A stretch of 64,000 bases of DNA. It comes from Stappia sp. WLB 29 (GTDB lineage Bacteria; Pseudomonadota; Alphaproteobacteria; Rhizobiales; Stappiaceae). The stretch covers positions 186,001 through 250,000 of the forward strand of contig NZ_JALBGD010000007.1 of the NCBI RefSeq assembly GCF_023507705.1, written 5' to 3'. Below the pieces are notes generated by a model. That model was not told where the DNA came from, ran no database searches, and worked only from the letters and a program-made list of their open reading frames with translations. Of the stretch, positions 57,536 to 64,000 are shown piece after piece; position 1 is the stretch's first letter, and each line of letters opens with the position of its first letter. The position numbers were made by a program, and so were the translations under genes.

Positions 57536-58534
57536 TCAGAACGGGCAGCTCTCGGTCGCCATGTAGTCGTGGACGGCGATCTTGCCGGAAATGATGTCGG
57601 CCTTGGCCTGGTCGACTGCAGACTTCATCTCCTCGGTGATCAGCGCCTTGTTGTTGTCGTCGAGCGCCCAGTCGACACCGCCCTCGGCAAGGCCGAGCGA
57701 GTAGATGCCCGAGGTCCATTTGCCGTCCTTGGCATCGGTGAAGGCCTTCTCGACCGCAACGTCGACGCGCTTCAGCATCGAGGTCAGCACCTTGCCCGGA
57801 TGCAGGGCGTTCTGGTTGCTGTCGACGCCGATGCCGAGCTTGCCCGCGTCCGCGGCGGCCTGCAGGACGCCGAGGCCGGTGGCACCGGCGGCGTGATAGA
57901 TCACGTCCGCACCGCGGTCGATCTGCGACTTGGCGAGTTCGCCGCCCTTGACCGGATCGTTGAAGGCAGCGCCCGTCGAACCGGTCATGTTCTCGAAGAT
58001 CTCGGCGTCGGCCTTGGTCTCCTTGACGCCCTGCTTGTAGCCGCAGGCGAACTTGCGGATCAGCTGGATGTCCATGCCGCCGACGAAGCCGACCTTGCCG
58101 CTTTCCGAAGCCATCGCGGCCAGCTTGCCGACGATGTAGGAGCCCTCATGCTCCTTGAAGAGGATCGAGCGGACGTTCGGCAGGTCGACCACCATGTCGA
58201 CGATGGCGAAGCTGGTGTCCGGGAACTCCTTGGCGACCTTCTCCAGCGCGTTGGCATGCAGGAAGCCGATGGCAATCACCGGATTGGCGCCGCGGCGGGC
58301 GAAGTTGCGCAGCGCCTGCTCGCGCTGGCTGTCGTTCTGGATCTCGAAATCGCGATAGTCGATGCCGGTCTCGGCCTTGAACTTCTCGGCGCCGATGAAG
58401 GCAGCCTCGTTGAAGGACTTGTCGTTCTTGCCGCCCAGATCATAAACGACCGCCGGCTGGATTTCCTGAGCCAGCGCCGTTCCGGCGAGCAAGACCGCCG
58501 CGGCCGCCCCGAGGATCACGCTTTTCATCACCAT
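57536..58534 (-). CDS. BMP-family nucleoside-binding protein (first paralogue)
   Basis: 332 residues, ATG at 58534 after GGAGGTAAG, the best ribosome site in the operon, fitting high expression of a binding protein. Signal peptide ends near TALAQ. PnrA/BMP motifs: YDLGGKNDKSFNEAAFIGAE, LFKEHEGSYIVGKLAAMAS, VGFVGGMDIQLIRKF and GIGVDSNQNALHPGKVL. Cys164 and Cys330 are its only cysteines. Clear tandem paralogue of the next gene. Confidence 0.94.
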   Translation of the reverse strand: MVMKSVILGAAAAVLLAGTALAQEIQPAVVYDLGGKNDKSFNEAAFIGAEKFKAETGIDYRDFEIQNDSQREQALRNFARRGANPVIAIGFLHANALEKVAKEFPDTSFAIVDMVVDLPNVRSILFKEHEGSYIVGKLAAMASESGKVGFVGGMDIQLIRKFACGYKQGVKETKADAEIFENMTGSTGAAFNDPVKGGELAKSQIDRGADVIYHAAGATGLGVLQAAADAGKLGIGVDSNQNALHPGKVLTSMLKRVDVAVEKAFTDAKDGKWTSGIYSLGLAEGGVDWALDDNNKALITEEMKSAVDQAKADIISGKIAVHDYMATESCPF

Positions 58535-58564
58535 GACTTACCTCCACCTGTTCTGCCGCCGGCG

Positions 58565-59542
58565 TCATGCCGAGCGGGCTTGTCTGGTTCCTTCCGCGAC
58601 GGCCAGGGCCCGGCCCAGGCTTTCGTCGACGATCAGGTCCGTGATCAGCCCCGCGCGCAGCGCCGCGCGCGTGGCCTCAAGCTTGCCGAGCCCGCCGGCG
58701 AGCGCGACGATGCGCGCGCCGCGAACGGCCTCGAAGGGCAGCCCGACCGCCTTGTCGCCGAGCTTGGCCGGCACAAGGCGCCCGTCGCGGCCGATGAAAC
58801 GCCCCATCAAGTCGCAGACCGCGCCGGTCGCGATCAGGTCGCGCTGCTCCTCGCGCAGGATCAGGTCGCGGCTGATCAGGTGCCCGTCATCCTCCACCGA
58901 GCCGATGCCGATGACGAAGAGATCGGAGGCGCGCGCACGCTCCAGCAGCGCCTGGACACTGCGCTGGCCAAGGAACGTGTCGCGCTCGGCGACGCTTTCG
59001 GCGAGATACGGCACGGGCAGATAATAGCCTTCGCCGCCCGTGCGCTCAGCCAGTTGCTGGACCACGTCGAACGGGTTGGCGGAGAGCTTTCGCGTCAGCG
59101 AGCCGGAAATCGAGACGATGCTGAGATCCGGGCGCTGGATGCGCGGCATCATCTCCACCGCCGCCTTGAGCGTGCGCCCCATGCCGACGCCGAGCTGGAC
59201 GAGCGAGGGATTGGAAAGCAGACTAGCGAGATGGGGGCCGGCCACCTCGGCGATGGCCCGGATCGCCGACGCATCGTCGCCTCCGCCGATATCGGGCGCG
59301 ATCAGGCAGGAGGACAGGCCATGGGCATCCACCAACGCCGCCTCAATCTCCAGGCAGTCGGAGGGACGATCGGCGATCTGGAAGCGGACGAGACCGGTCT
59401 TCTGGGCATGGGCGATAAGCCGATGCACGCGGGCCGTCGAGATGCCGAGGCGCGTTGCGATCTCGCCCTGCGTCGCGCCGCCGACGAAGGACATCCACGC
59501 GGCGCGGATCGCCATGTCTGTTGTCCAGTCGCCTGCCTGCAT
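58565..59542 (-). CDS. SorC-family (DeoR-like sugar-binding) transcriptional regulator
   Basis: 325 residues. An N-terminal helix-turn-helix (ATQGEIATRLGISTARVHRL) joins a C-terminal sugar-phosphate sensing domain: QLGVGMGRTLKAAVEMM, SISGSLTRKL, LFVIGIGSVEDDG and ALAGGLGKLEATRAAL. SorC-family DeoR of Bacillus responds to deoxyribose 5-phosphate; the same signal is plausible because deoC, deoB and deoA are in the locus. First gene of the nucleoside locus, behind two operator-like repeats at 59633-59665. Confidence 0.9.
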   Translation of the reverse strand: MQAGDWTTDMAIRAAWMSFVGGATQGEIATRLGISTARVHRLIAHAQKTGLVRFQIADRPSDCLEIEAALVDAHGLSSCLIAPDIGGGDDASAIRAIAEVAGPHLASLLSNPSLVQLGVGMGRTLKAAVEMMPRIQRPDLSIVSISGSLTRKLSANPFDVVQQLAERTGGEGYYLPVPYLAESVAERDTFLGQRSVQALLERARASDLFVIGIGSVEDDGHLISRDLILREEQRDLIATGAVCDLMGRFIGRDGRLVPAKLGDKAVGLPFEAVRGARIVALAGGLGKLEATRAALRAGLITDLIVDESLGRALAVAEGTRQARSA

Positions 59543-59632
59543 GCCCGTGCCCGTCGTCCCGCATCAACAGGGACGGCCTCCCGCGCGGCCGCCTGCCGCG
59601 TCGGAGTAAAATGCCGGACCCCTCGCCTGTTC

Positions 59633-59665
59633 TGAAAATTTCTTCAGCTCTTGAGTTTTCTTTCA
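59633..59665 (-). promoter_or_regulatory. Tandem operators for the SorC-type regulator
   Basis: Two copies of TGA-N7-TTCA, at 59633-59646 and 59652-59665, start 19 bases apart. On the minus strand they read ATTGAAAGAAAACTCAAG and GCTGAAGAAATTTTCAGA, close in layout to the Bacillus DeoR operator as I remember it (ATTGAA-N6-TTCAAT). They lie 91-123 bases before the regulator gene and are the only AT-rich patch there. Confidence 0.5.
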
Positions 59666-59726
59666 ATCAGACTGCATGAGGCCCCAGCCAAGGTCAAGCG
59701 CCTTGGTGGAAGAAGCTGCGGAGCCC

Positions 59727-59760
59727 GGCAAGTTTTGCCGACTGCTCGGCAGGATCTGCC
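59727..59760. repeat. Two GGCA-N5-TGCC elements 21 bp apart
   Basis: GGCA-AGTTT-TGCC (59727-59739) and GGCA-GGATC-TGCC (59748-59760) are identical dyads one after the other with a 21-base period, about two helix turns. The first extends to CGGCAA-GTT-TTGCCG. A mirror-type TGCC-N5-GGCA follows at 59787. Likely protein-binding sites of unknown identity. Confidence 0.4.
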
Positions 59761-60120
59761 CAGGTTTCTTGCAGATTGCCGCGATTTGCCGAAACGGCAG
59801 GCACGCTTCTTCTACGAAAGGCGCGGCGGAAGGCGGTGGGATTCGCCAGTACAGCTCCTTAACCGGCTGATCGCCATGCGTAATCGGCAAGCGCACAGGG
59901 TGCGACTCGTTCTTTGCGGCGCACGAGGCGCCCCTCCCGCAAGATGCGCGTAGTTTCCGTAGCGTCTGGCACGGCTCTTGCTGGTCTCTTCCTGTCGCCA
60001 GAGCGCCGGAAGGAGGCCGCAGGGGATGCGGTCAGGAGAGGGAACGGACGCAAGATAAGGCACGAAACGAGGAGCGTCGGACAAGGCGGGAGCCCTTCAC
60101 CGGTTGAAGGAGTTTCGACC

Positions 60121-60993
60121 ATGTGCGTGCCACGTCTCTCCCTAACGGCAGCGGCCGCCCTGCCGGACCGCATCGCCAGCCCCCGTCTTGCACTCGCCGG
60201 CTGGCTCTTTTCCGCCCTCGTGATTGCGGGACTTTCCGCAATTCCCGCCGGCGCTGCCGGCAACACCCCGCTGCTCGGCTACGGCTACGACCCGGAGCGC
60301 GAGGTCGATGTCGAGCTGGTCCTGGCCGTCGACATTTCCCAGTCGATGGATAGGGAAGAGCAGGAGGTCCAACGCGCCGGCTATGTCGCCGCCCTCACCT
60401 CACCGCAGGTGATTGACGCCATCCGCTACGGCCCGACCGGCCGGATCGCCGTGACCTACATGGAATGGGGCGGCGCGGGTGAGCAGTTCATCGTCGCCGA
60501 CTGGTCGGTGATCACCGACGCCCCTTCCGCGGCAGCCTTCGCTGCAAAGATCGCCGAGGCGCCGCTGCGCCAGCGCCAGCGCACCTCCATCGCCTCGGCC
60601 CTGTCGCAGGCGACCGCCATGGTCGCCGCCAACAGGTTCGAGGGCCTGCGCAAGGTCATCGACATCTCCGGCGACGGACCGAACAACCAGGGCGGTAAGG
60701 TCGCTTTGTTCCGCGACCAGGCCATCGCCGCCGGCATCACCATCAACGGGCTTCCCTTGATGATGAAGTCCGAGCGCGATGCCTGGCAGTCCCTGCTGAA
60801 TGTCGACAACTACTATGAGGACTGCGTGATCGGCGGCCCCGGCCATTTCTTCATTCCGGTTCGCTCTCGCGAGCAGTTTGCCGACGCGATCCGCATGAAG
60901 CTGATCCTGGAAATCGCCGGACTGACGCCCGAAACGCCGCAGGTTTATAGGGCGAGCGGGCGCAAGCCGGTGAATTGCGGGCTGTACGATTGA
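60121..60993 (+). CDS. Secreted DUF1194 von Willebrand A domain protein
   Basis: 290 residues, ATG at 60121 after GGAG. A long signal peptide ends near AGAAG. The VWA/DUF1194 domain follows with an intact MIDAS: VDISQSM (Asp71, Ser73, Ser75), the Thr in RTSIASAL and the Asp in DISGDGPNN. Family members are exported proteins common in alphaproteobacteria without known role; metal-dependent protein binding is expected. Cys pairs (EDCVIGG, VNCGLYD) may form a disulfide. Confidence 0.9.
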   Translation: MCVPRLSLTAAAALPDRIASPRLALAGWLFSALVIAGLSAIPAGAAGNTPLLGYGYDPEREVDVELVLAVDISQSMDREEQEVQRAGYVAALTSPQVIDAIRYGPTGRIAVTYMEWGGAGEQFIVADWSVITDAPSAAAFAAKIAEAPLRQRQRTSIASALSQATAMVAANRFEGLRKVIDISGDGPNNQGGKVALFRDQAIAAGITINGLPLMMKSERDAWQSLLNVDNYYEDCVIGGPGHFFIPVRSREQFADAIRMKLILEIAGLTPETPQVYRASGRKPVNCGLYD

Positions 60994-61134
60994 GTCTTTT
61001 CCTGCCCTGTCGGCGTCGGGAAGCAGGAGAAGTTGGACAAGGACCGGCTTTCAACCTGGCGCGTAAGCGGGTACATCCTAGGCTCAGGACCCGTATCCGC
61101 TTGCCCGCCCAACGCCAGACCACGCAGGATCGCC

Positions 61135-61596
61135 TTGACCGGAACCGCGAGCCCCTTGCCCGACACACATCCCGCCAAACCGGCGCTGGCGCTGGTCGCC
61201 CATGACGCCCGCAAGGAGGAAATGGTCGCCTTTGCCCGGGTGCACGAGGACAAGCTCGGCTCCTTCCGCCTGGTGGCGACCGGAACGACCGGCGGGCGGA
61301 TCCTCGAAGCCTGCCCCGGCCTGACCATCGAGCGGCTGAAGAGCGGCCCGCTCGGCGGCGACCAGCAGATCGGCGCGATGATCGCCGAAGGACGGCTGCA
61401 GGGGCTGATCTTCCTCGTCGACCCGCTGTCGCCCATGCCGCACGATGTCGACGTCAAGGCGTTGATGCGCCTTGCCCTCGTCTACAACATCCCGATGGCG
61501 CTGAACCGGGCGACGGCCGATATCCTGCTGCGCTCGGCCCGTCTTGCCGGGCTGCCCACCACCTCGACCACTCCCGAGATCATACCCCAGGCGTGA
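61135..61596 (+). CDS. mgsA: Methylglyoxal synthase
   Basis: 153 residues from a TTG at 61135 preceded by AGGA; other starts are the TTG at 61156 or 61033, since no ATG precedes the conserved [12 protein letters not shown]. It turns dihydroxyacetone phosphate into methylglyoxal and phosphate. The catalytic segment is [17 protein letters not shown], with VATGTTGG for phosphate, [15 protein letters not shown] and [12 protein letters not shown]. The end is certain; the start is not. Its TGA overlaps the glk start region. Confidence 0.88.
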   Translation: MTGTASPLPDTHPAKPALALVAHDARKEEMVAFARVHEDKLGSFRLVATGTTGGRILEACPGLTIERLKSGPLGGDQQIGAMIAEGRLQGLIFLVDPLSPMPHDVDVKALMRLALVYNIPMALNRATADILLRSARLAGLPTTSTTPEIIPQA

Positions 61597-62651
61597 TGAC
61601 CCTTTCCCCGCCCAGTCTCCGCGGTTTTCGCTTTCCCGTGCTGGTCGCCGACATCGGCGGAACCAATGCGCGTTTCGCGGTGGTCACCGACACCCATGCG
61701 GCGACCAGGGTCTACGGCTCGGTGCCGACGGCCGGCTTTCCCGGGCTTGCCGAGGCTGCCATCGCCACGGTGCTGGACCACACCTCGGTGATGCCGCGCA
61801 CTGCCGTGCTCGCCGTGGCGGGCCCGGTCGCCGGCGACCGCATCCCCATGACCAACGCCGACTGGGTGATCGAGCCGCTGGAACTGATCCGCCGGCTCGG
61901 CCTGGAAAGCGTCGTGGTGCTCAACGACTTCGAGGCGCAGGCGCTGGCGCTGCCAGGACTGGAGGGCGAGGACATCCGCCGGATCGGCGGCGGGACGGCA
62001 CAGGCGAACGGCGCCAAGGTGGTTCTCGGCCCCGGCACCGGTCTTGGTGCCGCGGCGATGATCCACACGGCCGGCACCTGGATCCCGATCCCCGGCGAGG
62101 GCGGCCATATGGAACTCGGCCCCGTCTCCGAGACGGACTACCGGGTCTGGCCGCATATCGAGCGGCAGGAGGGCCGCATCGGCGCGGAACGCATCATCAG
62201 TGGGTCCGGCCTGTTGCGGCTGTCGCGGGCCGTGGCGGCTGAGGCAGGGACCGAGCGCGCCTTCGAGCGCCCGCGCGACGTGACCGAGGCCGCCGATGCC
62301 GGCGACGAGATCGCCCTGCGCACGATGGACATCTTCGTGCGGGCGCTCGGCCGGGTGGCCGGCGACTTCGCCCTCACCTTCCTGGCGCGCGGCGGCGTCT
62401 TTCTCGGCGGCGGCATTCCCGGCCGCATCGACACCTACCTGGCCCATCCCGCGTTTCGAGCCTCCTTCGAGGCAAAGGCCCCCCATTCCGCGCTGCTCGC
62501 CACGATCCCGACCTTCCTGATCCGCCATAGCAATCCGGCGCTGGAGGGCCTTGCGAGCTTTGCCCGCACCCCGACGCTCTTTGCGGTGGAGCTTGAGGGC
62601 CGGCACTGGAGCCTCGGCGGCGCAACAGGCCCTGCCGCGACCCCGGAATGA
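61596..62651 (+). CDS. glk: Glucokinase
   Basis: 351 residues, ATG at 61596 (a GTG lies three bases earlier). ROK-unrelated bacterial Glk family: VADIGGTNARFAVV (phosphate 1), LNDFEAQALALPG with the catalytic Asp, GPGTGLGAAAM (phosphate 2), IPGEGGHMELGP and the adenosine motif region VFLGGGIPGRI. It feeds glucose 6-phosphate into glycolysis. Directly follows mgsA and overlaps hrpB by 4 bases. Confidence 0.93.
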   Translation: MTLSPPSLRGFRFPVLVADIGGTNARFAVVTDTHAATRVYGSVPTAGFPGLAEAAIATVLDHTSVMPRTAVLAVAGPVAGDRIPMTNADWVIEPLELIRRLGLESVVVLNDFEAQALALPGLEGEDIRRIGGGTAQANGAKVVLGPGTGLGAAAMIHTAGTWIPIPGEGGHMELGPVSETDYRVWPHIERQEGRIGAERIISGSGLLRLSRAVAAEAGTERAFERPRDVTEAADAGDEIALRTMDIFVRALGRVAGDFALTFLARGGVFLGGGIPGRIDTYLAHPAFRASFEAKAPHSALLATIPTFLIRHSNPALEGLASFARTPTLFAVELEGRHWSLGGATGPAATPE

Positions 62652-64000
62652 GCGAGACTGCCGCAACGCGCCCGCCGCTTCCCATCGATGCGGTGCTGCC
62701 GGACCTGCTCGCCGCGCTCGACGCGCACACCTCCTGCGTGCTTGTGGCCGAACCCGGCGCAGGCAAGACCACGGTTGTGCCGCTGGCCCTGCTTGACGCC
62801 AAATGGCGCGGCGACGGGCGCATCATCGTGCTGGAGCCCCGGCGGCTCGCGGCCCGCGCAGCGGCTGCCCGCATGGCCTCGCTGCTCGGCGAAGAGGTCG
62901 GCGGACGGGTCGGCCTCAGGGTGCGGCTGGAGACGAAGGTCTCGGCCCGCACGCGCATCGAGGTGGTCACCGAGGGCGTCTTCACCCGGATGATCCTCGA
63001 GGACCCCGAACTTTCGGGCATTGCCTGCATTCTCTTCGACGAATTCCACGAGCGATCGCTGGACGGCGATCTCGGCCTTGCCCTGGCGCTCGACGCCCAA
63101 GGGGCCCTGCGCGAGGACCTGCGCATCGTGCCGATGTCCGCGACCATCGATGCGGCAGGCGTTGCCAGCCACCTCGGCGGTGCGCCGGTGATCCATTGCG
63201 AGGGACGCAGCTTTCCGGTCGAGACCCGCTATCTCGGGCGCGACGGCGACCGGGACATCGCAGCTCAAGTGGCGAGTGCGGTGCGCAAGGCGCTGGCGGA
63301 AGAGACCGGCTCGATCCTCGCCTTCCTGCCCGGGCAGGGCGAGATCCGCCGTGCCGCCGACATGCTCGGCCCGCAACTGCCGGCCGATACCGATCTTGCC
63401 CCGCTCTACGGCGCCCTCACCGGGGCCGAGCAGAGTGCCGCCATTCGCCCGGCGGCAAACGGCCGGCGCAAGGTGGTGCTCGCCACCTCCATCGCCCAGA
63501 CCTCGCTGACCATCGAGGGCGTGCGCGTCGTCATCGACAGCGGGCTTGCCCGGGTGCCGGTCCATGAGCCCGCGACCGGGCTCACCAGGCTCGCGACCGT
63601 ACGTGCCTCCCGCGCCGCCGCCGACCAAAGGCGCGGCCGTGCCGGGCGCATGGAGCCGGGCATCTGCTATCGCCTGTGGGACGAGGCGCAGACCGCCTCG
63701 CTGCCGGCAGACGACAGGCCGGAGATCCTGGAGGCCGATCTTTCCAGCCTGGCGCTCGACCTTGCCGCATGGGGCGTGAGCGATCCGGCGGCCCTGCGCT
63801 TTCCCGACCAGCCGCCGGCGGCCGCCTGGAGCGAGGCGGTCGGCCTGTTGCAGCGGTTGGAAGCGCTCGACGGCACGGGACGGCTGACGATGGAGGGCGA
63901 GCGCATGCGCGCCCTGCCCCTTGCGCCTCGGCTTGCGCATATGCTGGTGCGGGCAGGCGAAACGGGGGATGCTCGGCTTGCTTGTGAGATCGCGGCCCTC
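62648..64000 (+). CDS. hrpB: ATP-dependent helicase HrpB, C-terminus cut by window edge
   Basis: 451 codons visible to the window end; HrpB is usually about 820 residues. DExH-box helicase: Walker A AEPGAGKTTVVP, motif Ia VLEPRRLAARAAA, DEFH box LFDEFHERSLD, SAT motif PMSATID and motif VI QRRGRAGR are all in place. The role is unclear in most bacteria; the DEAH helicase fold suggests RNA substrates. The ATG overlaps the glk stop (ATGA). Confidence 0.94.
   Translation, partial: MSETAATRPPLPIDAVLPDLLAALDAHTSCVLVAEPGAGKTTVVPLALLDAKWRGDGRIIVLEPRRLAARAAAARMASLLGEEVGGRVGLRVRLETKVSARTRIEVVTEGVFTRMILEDPELSGIACILFDEFHERSLDGDLGLALALDAQGALREDLRIVPMSATIDAAGVASHLGGAPVIHCEGRSFPVETRYLGRDGDRDIAAQVASAVRKALAEETGSILAFLPGQGEIRRAADMLGPQLPADTDLAPLYGALTGAEQSAAIRPAANGRRKVVLATSIAQTSLTIEGVRVVIDSGLARVPVHEPATGLTRLATVRASRAAADQRRGRAGRMEPGICYRLWDEAQTASLPADDRPEILEADLSSLALDLAAWGVSDPAALRFPDQPPAAAWSEAVGLLQRLEALDGTGRLTMEGERMRALPLAPRLAHMLVRAGETGDARLACEIAAL

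Larger units (their letters stand above)
59543..60120. other. Divergent control region between the nucleoside locus and the DUF1194 gene
   Basis: 578 bases without a credible gene. It contains the operator-like repeats for the SorC regulator (59633-59665), two phased GGCA-N5-TGCC elements (59727-59760), an opposite-sense TGCC-N5-GGCA dyad (59787-59799) and, at its right end, the leader and GGAG site of the DUF1194 gene. Open frames here have no family resemblance and differ in composition from neighbours. Confidence 0.5.

Noticed and set aside
52841-58534. Calling the importer a simple-sugar (ribose) transporter
   Set aside because: The binding proteins are BMP/PnrA type and the adjacent genes are nucleoside catabolic, so a nucleoside importer is the better call.
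59727-59799. Possible CRISPR or satellite array from repeated GGCA/TGCC units
   Set aside because: Only two to three imperfect short units with no constant spacer and repeat; better seen as regulator sites.
59651-59953. 100-codon plus-strand frame in the divergent control region
   Set aside because: It spans the operator-like repeats, has no ribosome site and no recognisable domain; the apparent LPTARQ/LPKRQ repetition comes from the GGCA/TGCC dyads.

Overview
The window is a GC-rich alphaproteobacterial chromosome segment with no insertion sequence, prophage, CRISPR array, tRNA or rRNA that I can see. The rpmH-rnpA-yidC-engB-argB order, the CpaA-F/TadBCD pilus locus and the SorC-controlled nucleoside salvage locus point to the Hyphomicrobiales, possibly a marine Stappia/Roseibium-like lineage. 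That placement is inference; no species marker was tested.

Region 1 (1-15.4 kb) is housekeeping: a truncated DUF547 gene, rpmH-rnpA-yidC, engB, argB, a pyrimidine 5'-nucleotidase, dapD and dapE. Two accessory genes sit inside the ancestral cluster: a CatB/Vat-type acetyltransferase between yidC and engB, and a GAF-PAS-GGDEF-EAL protein between engB and argB. Region 2 (15.4-27 kb) holds the minus-strand protein-maturation operon def-marC-fmt-GNAT-truA, then rmuC, a hydroxyacid dehydrogenase, a degenerate receiver protein and an M17 aminopeptidase / MarR / NlpC-P60 set.

Region 3 (27-39.1 kb) is a complete Tad (Flp) pilus locus. One Flp pilin gene and cpaA are followed by cpaB-C-D-E-F-tadB-tadC on the minus strand. 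A TadD lipoprotein, a stand-alone secretin N-domain protein and two TadE-like pseudopilins are on the plus strand. CtrA-like boxes lie upstream of tadD and cpaB. Next come an orphan PhnD-like binding protein, a HAD hydrolase, an acetylpolyamine-amidohydrolase/HDAC-family enzyme, an aldose epimerase and a retropepsin-like protease.

Region 4 (43.7-59.7 kb) is one co-oriented minus-strand nucleoside uptake and salvage locus. In transcription order it reads SorC-family regulator, two paralogous BMP binding proteins, ABC ATPase, two permeases, cdd, purine nucleoside phosphorylase, deoC, deoA, deoB, a PHYHD1-like Fe(II)/2-oxoglutarate dioxygenase, add, upp, an SDR dehydrogenase and ribokinase. Imported nucleosides would be deaminated, phosphorolysed and drained as (deoxy)ribose phosphate. 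The dioxygenase and SDR are unexplained extra steps and are the best lead for new biochemistry here. Two operator-like repeats precede the regulator gene.

Region 5 (60.1-64 kb, plus strand) has a secreted DUF1194 VWA protein, then the overlapping set mgsA-glk-hrpB, with hrpB cut by the window edge.
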